A stretch of 54,650 nt of DNA from Bacteroidota bacterium (lineage in GTDB: Bacteria > Bacteroidota > Bacteroidia > Chitinophagales > Saprospiraceae): positions 1 through 54,650 of the forward strand of contig CAUJDW010000089.1 in the NCBI GenBank assembly GCA_963169455.1. Direction: 5' to 3'. How positions within the stretch are numbered: the stretch's first letter is position 1; each line of letters opens with the position of its first letter. This document shows, piece by piece, positions 23,134 to 31,053 of this stretch. Made by a program: the position numbers and the translations under genes. The notes under the pieces are model-generated. The model did no database searches and was not told the origin of the DNA. It saw only the letters and a list, made by a program, of their open reading frames with translations.

Positions 23134-26025
23134 ATGCGGCTATCCACTTCTTGTCTGCTGTCTGCTGTCCTTTTCTTTTCGGGCATTTCTGCGGCCGGGT
23201 CCGCTCAGGCCCCTGCCGGGCCTGCTCCCGAAGAACTGGAATCCCTGGCCCAAAGCCTGCTGCTGGAGGGGCGCGAGGCCGAAGCCATTGCCGCCCTGGA
23301 ACAGGCCCTGGCGGCCTACCGGAAGAACGGGCAGCCCGCGCCCTGGATCGACGCCCAGAAAAACTTCGCCCGGATTTACCGCGACAAGCTGGAAAAACCG
23401 GAAGCGGCGGAAGCAGTATTGAAAAATGCGGTGAACTGCAGCCAGTATTTCTCCGCCGACCGGTTCGGCCAGGCCGGCTGGGATGCGCTGGCCTGGGCCA
23501 ATGTCAACCTCGCTTACCTTTACGCCCACCGGCTTGGGAAAAATGAGCCGGCCCTGGAATACTACAAGGAAGCCGCCAGGGTTTTCGTGCAGAAACTCCA
23601 AAAGGAGGACACAGAAGTGGCCTCCTACGTTTACCGTGAGATGGGCAACCTGTACACCCAGGCCGGCGACTACAAAGCCGCCGAAGTCATACTCTCCCGG
23701 GCCGAACAACTGGCGCTGCAATACCAGGATAACGACCTCGCTGCCCAGTTCATCTGCGAGCTGGGCACCCTGGCCCTGTGGCAAAAAGGGGCCGAACCGG
23801 CCAACAGGCTTTATGAACAAGGCCTTTCCCTGGCGGATATCAGCCCAACCAGCCGGGCCTTCCTGCTGGCCAACCAGGCCAAGGCCCTGAACGCCCTCGG
23901 CCAGTACGGGCAGGCCTTCCAGTCGGCCCGCGAAGCCAACCTGATCTTCGAACTGCTCATCAAAGAGCCTTACCTGAGCTACCTCGAATCCAATATCCCC
24001 GGCTGCCTGGAACTCATGGCGGAGTCGAAATCCCTGCAGGGCCATTTCCCGGAGAGCGAACAACTGCTGGCCCGCGCCGCGGCTTATTACAGGAAGCTGG
24101 GCAGGCAGGCATACAGCCGCGAACTGGCCAAGTGCTATTACGCCACCGGCCTGATGTACCAGGCATGGGGCAAGTATGAAAAAGGCCTGAGCTGCCACCA
24201 GAAAGCCCTGAAGGTGCTTCTGCCCGATTCCCCGCTGGAGGGCTGGGACCGGAACCCCGCCCCGGAAGCCTTGTATGCGGAAAATACCATCATGGACGCC
24301 CTGGCCGGCAAAGCCGGCATCCTGTACGACTGGCACCGCAGGGAGGGCGGCGCCGGCAAACTCCGGATCGCCCTCCAGTGCCACGAACTCGTTTTTGAGG
24401 TGGAACAACTGTTGCGCCGCACCTACTACTACGAATCGTCGAAAATCTTCAACGTGGAGGAAGCCCGCGCGCGCAGCGCCCACGCTATCGCCATCGCCCT
24501 GGAACTATGGAAAGCCACCGGTCAGGAACAGTATAAAGAGGCAGCCCTGGCTTTTGCCGAGCGCAGCAAGAGCACCCTGCTGCTGGAAGCCTTCTACAAA
24601 TCGAAGGCGGAAGCCGTGGCGGGCGTGCCCCGGGAAATCCTGGATGAGGAAAAACGCATGCAGGAGGAGATCGCCGACAAGGAGGAAACCCTCTTCAGCG
24701 CCCGTTCGGCCGGAGCGCAGGAGGAAACCCGGCGCCTGGAAAACGAACTGCTCACCCTTCGCCAGGCCTATTCCGACTGGGCCGGGGGGCTGGAGCAGGC
24801 CTATCCGGCCTATTACCACCTCAAATACGACGTCAGAACCCTGGCCTCCAACCAGATCCGCAGCAAGCTACTGGGCCGCAACGAGGCTTTCATCGAATAC
24901 TTCGTCGGGCAGGATGTCATTTACGCCTTTGTCATCAGCCATAAGAATTTTGACATCCTCACCCTGAAAAAGGATTTTCCGCTGGAGCAGTGGGTAGTGA
25001 ACCTGCGCGATGCGATCGGCGGCTTCCAGTTCTCTTCCTCCAACCGCGACTCGCTTTGCACGGCCTACAATGAGCTGGGCTGGGCCTTGTACCGCAAACT
25101 GGTGGCCCCGGTGGAGGCCCTGGGCCTTCCGGAGCAGCTCACCATCGTGCCCAGCGGGGTGCTGGGCTTCCTGCCCTTCGACGCCCTGCTCACGGCGCCG
25201 CCGCCACAGGGATGTAACTTTGCGGCTTATGATTATCTGGTGGCGCGCTACGACATCAGCTACGGCTATTCGGCGACCCTGCAGGCTGCCCTGCTGGAAA
25301 GGCCGGCCGCCAACCGCCGCTTTGCCGGTTTTGCCCCCGCATTTCACGGGGGCGCTTTTGCCGAACTGAAATACAGCGCTGCACTGCTGGAGGCCCTGCA
25401 CGGCATCACCGGCGGAGAAATTTTCCTCGGCCCTTCGGCAACTGTGGACACACTCCGCAGCATTTCCGGGCGGTTCGGCCTGTTTCACTTCGCCACCCAC
25501 GCCGAGGCCAATACCCAGGAGGGCGACTTTTCCTTTATCGTGTTCTCCGACGGGAAAGGCAGCTACGACTCCCTTTTCGTCAAGGATATCTACCTGCTGC
25601 CCCTGCAGGCGGAGCTGGCCGTGCTGAGTGCGTGTGAGACTTCGGTCGGCACGGTGTACCAGGGCGAGGGCATCATCAGCCTGGCGCGGGCTTTCCTGTA
25701 CGCCGGCGCCAACAGCGTCATCACCACCCTCTGGTCGATCAACGACGACGCCAACCACGCGCTGATGAAAAGCTTCTACGGCTTCCTCCGGAAAGGCCAC
25801 AGCAAGTCGAAAGCCCTGCAACTGGCCAAGCAGGAGCAGATCAGGCAGGGCGGGCGGCTCAACGCCCACCCGGCTTACTGGGCGGCGTTCGCGCCCATCG
25901 GCAATATGCGGGCCGTGTACCCTGCTTACCGGAAGCTCCTGGCCATGGGCATGGCCGGCAGCCTGTTGTTGCTGGGGCTCTGGGTGTACCGAAGGCGGTT
26001 GAAAAGGCGTATTTTGCAATCCTGA
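23134..26025 (+). CDS. Membrane-anchored TPR-CHAT protease
   Basis: 963 residues. Signal peptide (to about residue 25), then roughly 420 residues of TPR-like helices (YRKNGQPAPWIDAQKNFARI, ALEYYKEAARVF, YREMGNLYTQAGDYKAAEVI, MYQAWGKYEKGLSCHQKALK). A coiled segment follows (DEEKRMQEEIADKEETLF), then a CHAT caspase-like domain at about 620-930. The catalytic dyad is visible: His789 in FHFATHAEAN and Cys834 in LSACETSVG, followed by the typical GEGIISLARAFLYAGANSV and TLWSINDDANHALM. A C-terminal helix (MAGSLLLLGLWVYRR) ends in KRR. With a signal peptide and a C-terminal anchor the protease would face the periplasm. CHAT proteins cleave partner proteins on activation; the upstream 563-residue protein is the obvious candidate partner, but this is inference. 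Confidence 0.85.
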   Translation: MRLSTSCLLSAVLFFSGISAAGSAQAPAGPAPEELESLAQSLLLEGREAEAIAALEQALAAYRKNGQPAPWIDAQKNFARIYRDKLEKPEAAEAVLKNAVNCSQYFSADRFGQAGWDALAWANVNLAYLYAHRLGKNEPALEYYKEAARVFVQKLQKEDTEVASYVYREMGNLYTQAGDYKAAEVILSRAEQLALQYQDNDLAAQFICELGTLALWQKGAEPANRLYEQGLSLADISPTSRAFLLANQAKALNALGQYGQAFQSAREANLIFELLIKEPYLSYLESNIPGCLELMAESKSLQGHFPESEQLLARAAAYYRKLGRQAYSRELAKCYYATGLMYQAWGKYEKGLSCHQKALKVLLPDSPLEGWDRNPAPEALYAENTIMDALAGKAGILYDWHRREGGAGKLRIALQCHELVFEVEQLLRRTYYYESSKIFNVEEARARSAHAIAIALELWKATGQEQYKEAALAFAERSKSTLLLEAFYKSKAEAVAGVPREILDEEKRMQEEIADKEETLFSARSAGAQEETRRLENELLTLRQAYSDWAGGLEQAYPAYYHLKYDVRTLASNQIRSKLLGRNEAFIEYFVGQDVIYAFVISHKNFDILTLKKDFPLEQWVVNLRDAIGGFQFSSSNRDSLCTAYNELGWALYRKLVAPVEALGLPEQLTIVPSGVLGFLPFDALLTAPPPQGCNFAAYDYLVARYDISYGYSATLQAALLERPAANRRFAGFAPAFHGGAFAELKYSAALLEALHGITGGEIFLGPSATVDTLRSISGRFGLFHFATHAEANTQEGDFSFIVFSDGKGSYDSLFVKDIYLLPLQAELAVLSACETSVGTVYQGEGIISLARAFLYAGANSVITTLWSINDDANHALMKSFYGFLRKGHSKSKALQLAKQEQIRQGGRLNAHPAYWAAFAPIGNMRAVYPAYRKLLAMGMAGSLLLLGLWVYRRRLKRRILQS

Positions 26026-26094
26026 GTATTGGGAAGTTGCTCGCAATTCTCATTGAAAATGAGTATTTTTGAGCGGATAACATTCTTCAATGCG

Positions 26095-26652
26095 ATGGCA
26101 ATCCAGCTAACTCAAAGGTTGATCAAGGTAGAGGAATACCGGAAAATGGCGGAAGCAGGCATCCTGTCTGATGATGGCCGGATTGAATTGCTGGAGGGAA
26201 AACTGATAGAAATGGGCCCGGTTGGAAGGAAGCATGCAGCCATGGTAAAGAGGCTTACAGCGCTCTTGTATCGGAAGCTGGCAGGCGAACTCATTATCAG
26301 CGTCCAGGATCCGATCCGGCTGGGCGAATATTCCGAACCTGAACCGGATCTGGCGCTGCTGAAGCCGTCGGCTAATTATTACGAGGACCGCCTGCCTGAT
26401 GCGGATGATGTGTTGTTGATCATTGAAGTGTCCGATTCCTCCCTGGACAAGGACAGGGAGGTAAAACTTCCCATTTACGCCGCCGCTAATATCCCCGAAT
26501 ATTGGATCATCAACATGGAGGCCTGTGAGGTTGAAGCATATCGCTTTCCCCTGGAGGGAGCGTACCGGTCTCGTGAGGTTTTCAAAAAAGGAGGCGCCAT
26601 CAGCCTGCCCGTTCCTGGCCGCTCTTTTTCCATGGATGATATTTTTGGCTGA
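26095..26652 (+). CDS. Uma2-family (DUF820) PD-(D/E)XK nuclease-like protein
   Basis: 185 residues from ATG 26095 (MAIQLTQRLIKVEEYRKM); upstream in-frame ATGs add residues not seen in the family. Family marks are present: RIELLEGKLIEMGPVGRKHA, PEPDLALLKP, DVLLIIEVSDSSLDKDREVKLPIYAAANIPEYWIIN. The catalytic pattern is Asp in PEPDLAL, Glu in IIEVSDSS and Lys in DREVKLPIYA. Uma2 proteins are common in cyanobacteria and Bacteroidota and remain uncharacterised. It starts 69 nt after the CHAT gene on the same strand and converges with the anti-sigma gene. Whether it belongs to the CHAT module or is an independent passenger cannot be told. Confidence 0.85.
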   Translation: MAIQLTQRLIKVEEYRKMAEAGILSDDGRIELLEGKLIEMGPVGRKHAAMVKRLTALLYRKLAGELIISVQDPIRLGEYSEPEPDLALLKPSANYYEDRLPDADDVLLIIEVSDSSLDKDREVKLPIYAAANIPEYWIINMEACEVEAYRFPLEGAYRSREVFKKGGAISLPVPGRSFSMDDIFG

Positions 26653-26666
26653 ATCTTACCCGCGCC

Positions 26667-27596
26667 TCAATTTGCCCATTTATACCATGCGGAATTCATT
26701 TTTCCGCTGAGTTCCCGGGCTGCCGCCTGGAACTCATGTCCCTGTGCGCCCGCGATGCGCCGGGCTTCTTCTGCCGGGCTGATGGGCGGATCATCCATGG
26801 CCAGGGCGGCCAGCAGGCGGTTCCACTCGCTTTGTTCCTGGTAATAACGGCGGTTGAAATTGTCGAGCGCCGCAGTGGGCAGTATGGCCAGCAGGGCGTC
26901 GAAAGCCTGGTATGCAGCCGGATATTGCCCCTGTTGGAAGAGCCCGTTGGCCTGCGCGAATTGCCGTGCTATTTCCGTCAGGCCCGGCTGCCCTTCGCCC
27001 ATAACCGTTTCCGAGCGGGGCGGCTGATAGTAAGCGCCGGCGAGCGATCCGGCGGAATAATAATGGCGGGCGTACCAGTTGAGCCCGAAGGCGGCCAGCA
27101 GCAGCACGGCAGCGGCAGCCGCGGCGATGCGGTACAGCGCCGGGCGCCGGGCGGACACCCTCAGTTCGGGTTGCCGGCTTTGCGCCTTTTCCCAGCTTTC
27201 CAGCTTGCCGCGAAAATCTTCACTGCGGGCGCCGGCGAAGCCCTTGTGGAGTTGCCCGTAGGCTTCCGTTTCACGCGCCAGGCGCGCATCCTCGCGAAGG
27301 CGTTCTTCGAAAGCGGCCCGCCCGGGGCCCTGCAGTTCGCCGTTCCAGAACCATTCTATCAGCTCCGCCTCATCGGCGGCGGCGTTCCCTTCGGCTTCCC
27401 AGGCCTGCATTTGCCCGCGGAAAACTTCGCTGCGGGCGGCGGAAAAACCATCGAACAATTGCCGGTAGGCGCTCACTTCCAGGCGCTGGCCTTCGTCGGA
27501 CAGCAGCCGGGCTTCGAAGGCCGCCAGTTCGCCGGGCTCCATCTGGCCGAGCAGGAATCGCTCTATGGGTTCAATGTCGTAATTGTTCGAGGGCAT
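26667..27596 (-). CDS. Putative anti-sigma factor with duplicated N-terminal domain
   Basis: 309 residues. It lies 20 nt downstream of the ECF sigma gene on the same strand, the classic sigma/anti-sigma order. The cytoplasmic part consists of two tandem copies of a roughly 60-residue unit (about 10-69 and 80-138), each with the pattern FLLGQMEPGELAAFEARL / WFWNGELQGPGRAAFEERL, then YRQLFDGFSAARSEVFRG / YGQLHKGFAGARSEDFRG. This resembles the anti-sigma leader of Bacteroidota. There is no zinc-binding HxxxCxxC. One membrane helix follows (IAAAAAAVLLLAAFGLNW, about 157-174). The outer C-terminal part (FAQANGLFQQGQYPAAYQAFDAL) is TPR-like. The duplication could provide two sigma-binding units. 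Confidence 0.7.
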   Translation of the reverse strand: MPSNNYDIEPIERFLLGQMEPGELAAFEARLLSDEGQRLEVSAYRQLFDGFSAARSEVFRGQMQAWEAEGNAAADEAELIEWFWNGELQGPGRAAFEERLREDARLARETEAYGQLHKGFAGARSEDFRGKLESWEKAQSRQPELRVSARRPALYRIAAAAAAVLLLAAFGLNWYARHYYSAGSLAGAYYQPPRSETVMGEGQPGLTEIARQFAQANGLFQQGQYPAAYQAFDALLAILPTAALDNFNRRYYQEQSEWNRLLAALAMDDPPISPAEEARRIAGAQGHEFQAAARELSGKMNSAWYKWAN

Positions 27597-27616
27597 GTCG
27601 TTCAGGATTTAGTCGT

Positions 27617-28159
27617 TTAATGCAGTAAACCGCGCATTTTTTTCAGGCAATCGAATTTGCGCTTGCGCGCCGCACCGGCGGAAGGCAGCTCCAGCTCTTC
27701 TGCTATGGCGTTCATGGCGTAGCCATGGATGAAAGCCAGTTCCAGCAGCCTTTTGCAGGGTTCGCCGACCTTGTCCAGCAAGCGCTGCACGAGGCTGGCG
27801 CTGGCGCGCTGGTTCTCCCGGCTTTCCACTTCAGGCTCCACCGGCAGCTCGGGGATGTCGTCGTCCCACTGGCGGGTATCCGTTCCATTTTTCTTCAGCA
27901 ATACTTTGCCGATGCCGAAGAGGTAGGTCTTGATACTGCTTTTCAGGGGCGCCTGTATCTTCCCCATGGTGCAATTGCGGTGCAGGACGACCATGGCTTC
28001 CTGGTAAAGGCCCAGGGCGTCGTCGGGGCTCATGGCGCCGTAGCGGATGAAGAACAGCCGGAAAGGGCTGCGCATATCTTCGTACAGCCTGCGCCAGGCT
28101 CCTTCATCGCCTGTAGCCAGTTGCCTGATCAGTTGGTCGTCCTCCGGATAACTACTCAT
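27617..28159 (-). CDS. ECF-type RNA polymerase sigma factor
   Basis: 180 residues. Region 2 is recognisable in LIRQLATGDEGAWRRLYED and DALGLYQEAMVVLHRNC. Region 4 is in LVQRLLDKVGEPCKRLLELAF, then IHGYAMNAIAEELELPSAGA, a helix-turn-helix, and ARKRKFDCLKKMRGLLH. These small sigma factors redirect RNA polymerase in response to signals passed by a membrane anti-sigma, which here is the next gene. Proximity to the CHAT operon (convergent, 1.6 kb away) suggests, but does not prove, that this operon is its target. Confidence 0.88.
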   Translation of the reverse strand: MSSYPEDDQLIRQLATGDEGAWRRLYEDMRSPFRLFFIRYGAMSPDDALGLYQEAMVVLHRNCTMGKIQAPLKSSIKTYLFGIGKVLLKKNGTDTRQWDDDIPELPVEPEVESRENQRASASLVQRLLDKVGEPCKRLLELAFIHGYAMNAIAEELELPSAGAARKRKFDCLKKMRGLLH

Positions 28160-28945
28160 TAATAGTTGCTTTTTTGTTGGCGTTACGGTTTACCCGTTTT
28201 TTTTGGCCATCGGCGGCCGCGGTTCGGTAAAAATAGGAATTTTCAGGCTGCCCGAAGGCGGCCCGGATTCCCGGAAAAAAAAATTTCCATTTCCGGTAAC
28301 GCCCTGGGAAGGTGCGGTATAAAGGAGTAAAAGCACCTGAAACTATAATCCCTGCTTTCGAATTGTGGCGCTGAGATGCGCCTGTAATCCCGTGAACTCC
28401 CTTTCCGGAGGACAGCAACTTCTACTTTCCTTTCTTTTTCGGGGCCGCCGCAGCATTCGCGTGTTGCAGGCAGGCGGCCTAACCCCAAAAAGCCGGGCCG
28501 GCCCCGGCGCTGCGCGGGAATGCCCGTGCAGCAAAGGGCCGGCTTTCTGCTTTTTCCTCCGCCCAGGCGCGGTGAAGAAAACGACAAAAACGGCAGAGCG
28601 CCTTTTAAACGAATGGGCTGCGCTTCCGTCAAAAGATCCCAGCTATTGTAATCCCATATTGCGGGAGCAGCTTCGGCGGCTCCCCACCTTCCAGGCAGCC
28701 GGGTAGTATATTCCCGGTTTTTATTCGTTTGACACTGCAATCCCAATTGCTACGGTATTGAACCCGGCTGCCTTTTTTTCTATTTTTACAGAAAAAACGC
28801 AACTATTCAGGCTGGAAGGCGGGCCCATGGCCCGCGAAGAGACAGTCAGTGAGCCCTGGGAGGGGCTATGCCTGCGTCGCGGGCCTCAGGCCCGCCCTTC
28901 CGGATTGCCGCTAAAGGAGCCCTGAACAGTTACGAAAAAACGCCG
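28160..28945. other. Intergenic region with inverted repeats
   Basis: Upstream of the sigma gene and of the divergent acetyltransferase. No coding frame is convincing. It contains GC-rich inverted segments around 28490-28550 (CGGGCCGGCCCCGG and AGGGCCGGC) and, at 28810-28921, a copy of the 112-bp palindromic element described separately. Confidence 0.45.
28810..28921 (+). repeat. 112-bp double-hairpin element, copy 1
   Basis: Contains GCGGGCC-CAT-GGCCCGC and GCGGGCC-TCA-GGCCCGC hairpins separated by about 40 nt. Its outer arms, GGAAGGCGGGCC and GGCCCGCCCTTCC, also pair. A copy about 85% identical (hand alignment) lies in inverted orientation at 33152-33263. Where copy 1 has GGAAGGC/GCC-TTCC, copy 2 has GGAACGC/GCGTTCC, a compensatory change. 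Confidence 0.85.
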
Positions 28946-29464
28946 ATGAAGATTATCCTGGAAACACCCCGCCTCATCCTCCGCGAATTCCTCCCCGATG
29001 AGGATGCAGCCTTCTTTTTTGCCCTCAACAACGAGCCGGAAGCCATCCGCTATACCGGCGACCCGCCTTTTGAATCGGTAGAAGCCGCCCGGCAGTTCCT
29101 GCGCCATTACGATCAGTACGAAAAATTCGGTTACGGCCGCTGGGCCGTGCTGCTGAAACCGGCGGGAGCATGGATCGGCTGGTGCGGCCTGAAATACACG
29201 CCCGAACTGGCGGAAACCGATATTGGCTTCCGCTTTTTTCCCGCCCACTGGGGCCGGGGTTACGCCACCGAAGCGGCGCGGGCATGCCTGGAATACGGCT
29301 TCCATACCCTTGGGCTGAAGCGGATCGTAGGGCGGGCCATGAAGGAGAACAAAGCCTCCGTCCGGGTTCTGGAAAAGGCCGGGCTACGATGCCGGGGCGA
29401 ATTCGACTTCGACGCCCACCCCGGGCTGTATTTTGTGGCGGAGCGCAAGGAGCAGAAGGGTTAA
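28946..29464 (+). CDS. GNAT N-acetyltransferase, RimJ/RimL type
   Basis: 172 residues from ATG 28946 (MKIILETPRLILREFLPDED, the usual opening of this family); the upstream part of the frame lies in the palindromic element. Motifs: DIGFRFFPAHWGRGYATEAARA (acetyl-CoA loop with GRGYAT) and MKENKASVRVLEKAGLRCRGE. It acetylates an amino group of a protein or small molecule in the cytoplasm; the substrate is unknown. Its codon use is GC-rich like the chromosome, unlike the AT-rich genes that follow. Confidence 0.88.
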   Translation: MKIILETPRLILREFLPDEDAAFFFALNNEPEAIRYTGDPPFESVEAARQFLRHYDQYEKFGYGRWAVLLKPAGAWIGWCGLKYTPELAETDIGFRFFPAHWGRGYATEAARACLEYGFHTLGLKRIVGRAMKENKASVRVLEKAGLRCRGEFDFDAHPGLYFVAERKEQKG

Positions 29465-29586
29465 AAGAAGAATTTCTCCAGGCCAACAGCCCGCAGAAGG
29501 CGGAGCGCCAGGTTTTCACCCCCTGGTTTCGGGGTTTAACGGTTGGCCTAAACGGCGGTTCCGGGTTTTTGCCCGATATGTATGTT

Positions 29587-31017
29587 TTAGCCTTTGTTCT
29601 GTGCAGAATTTCCTTTTATTAAGAATCCACTTGTTGCTCTTAGCATAATCCCTTTTTGACTCATTAGCGGTTTTTGCACTCCCCACCAGTTGAGCAGCAA
29701 ATAATACTCCTCTTTTTGAGGTAATTCTAATTCAAAAGATACTGATCTGCCATCTTCATCCCACTTTATGCCGCTAACGTTTACAACTTCTTTATCCCAC
29801 TGGCTGAAGTGAAGGACTAAATCAAAACTGTCAACTTTCTTCATGGGTTCTGAAAACTGCAACTCTATCGCGTTTTTTGATGGGGAAACATACAAAGTAT
29901 CTGAGTCATTTAACAAAAGCGGCTTGCTTAGGCCGGGTTGTATTTCTTTTGTCCATTCCAGCAGTTCGGGATATAAATCTTTGATTTTCCTTCTGCCCTT
30001 GTATTTATTGTAAATCTCTTTCAATTTTGAGGCAAATAAATCTGAATAAATAAACCCCCTTGTGTCGTTTTGAAAATGCCAGTTAAGATTCACTTTTCCC
30101 GCAAATTCAGGAAAATAAATTGAATTAAAAATATCAAAAACAGCCCAGGTCATATATTCGTTGAATACTGCATTGCCGGAATTGGAATATCCACTTTCAT
30201 CATCCCACAATTTTTCATCGAACCTGGCTTTAATATCGTATTTTTCCGTGGTTGGATTCACATATCCATGGTCCATCTCCGTAAACAAGGTGTGGATCTC
30301 TGCAGATTTATCTTCTTTATTTTCAAATTTTCTTCCTTCGATGACCGGTTTGGCGATTGTTGGAAAGTCTGCTGTCCAGTTTGAATCAATATCCCGGTGA
30401 AGGTTTTGAGCATAAACAAAAGGCGAAATAACAATTGAATATTTTTTATCACCAAAGAAGTCTCCAAATTCTTTTGTCAGGAAGGCCTTCATTTCCGCCA
30501 ACAGATACTCATCCCGGTATCTTTGAATTATTTGTTGCCGATATTCCTGACGTTCTTTAAAGAAAACTCTGAAATTCGATTTTCGGGCAAAATCTTCTGT
30601 CAATGATTTGAACTCATCAAATGTTTTAATATCAAACGATTGGAAATTATTTCTCCTTTTCAACCTGGAATCACCGTCTAATTCAAACGCATAACTGTCC
30701 GTCCTGTAACTAAGATATTCTTCCCACCGTTCTCTTGAAAAATTAACGGAATCCAATAAAGGATGTCCCATATAAGGTTCAAAGTATTTTCTCATTTCTT
30801 CGTAATAGGCAAAATCCTTCCTTACCTGCCACTTGTCTGTTATTCCATAATCAGTAAGTGCAAGGACGATATTTGCCAATTCATACACTTCCGGGTACTC
30901 AACGCTGATAACACCGTCAGTATCAGGTTTTGAAAAAGGAAGCCTATCTGCTGTTTTACAGGAAAAAACAGAGGCGCTCAGAATAAATATTAATTTGATT
31001 TTGTTTCTCGTTTGCAT
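29587..31017 (-). CDS. DUF4932-like lipoprotein, possible metallopeptidase
   Basis: 476 residues, AT-rich. The signal peptide ends in the lipobox VFSC. The opening VEYPEVYELANIVLALTDYG, then AYYEEMRKYFEPYMGHPLLD, is characteristic of DUF4932 proteins of Bacteroidota. A central segment, HTLFTEMDHGYVNPTTE, contains an E-x-DH-GY-N cluster reminiscent of a metal site, although no HExxH is present. The C-terminal 100 residues (about 370-476, ISVSPSK-like region with YVSPSKNAIELQFSEPM) form a small beta domain. It is probably exposed in the periplasm or on the surface. Function not established. It lies 36 nt downstream of the serine hydrolase gene, probably in one operon. Confidence 0.65.
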   Translation of the reverse strand: MQTRNKIKLIFILSASVFSCKTADRLPFSKPDTDGVISVEYPEVYELANIVLALTDYGITDKWQVRKDFAYYEEMRKYFEPYMGHPLLDSVNFSRERWEEYLSYRTDSYAFELDGDSRLKRRNNFQSFDIKTFDEFKSLTEDFARKSNFRVFFKERQEYRQQIIQRYRDEYLLAEMKAFLTKEFGDFFGDKKYSIVISPFVYAQNLHRDIDSNWTADFPTIAKPVIEGRKFENKEDKSAEIHTLFTEMDHGYVNPTTEKYDIKARFDEKLWDDESGYSNSGNAVFNEYMTWAVFDIFNSIYFPEFAGKVNLNWHFQNDTRGFIYSDLFASKLKEIYNKYKGRRKIKDLYPELLEWTKEIQPGLSKPLLLNDSDTLYVSPSKNAIELQFSEPMKKVDSFDLVLHFSQWDKEVVNVSGIKWDEDGRSVSFELELPQKEEYYLLLNWWGVQKPLMSQKGIMLRATSGFLIKGNSAQNKG

Positions 31018-31053
31018 GGTTTCGTTTTGTACGGCAGTTCAGGTATTAATATA

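Noticed and set aside
23134-26025. Craspase-type (type III-E) TPR-CHAT
   Set aside because: A signal peptide and a C-terminal membrane helix are present and there is no gRAMP/Cas7-11 gene or CRISPR array; only the protease fold is shared.
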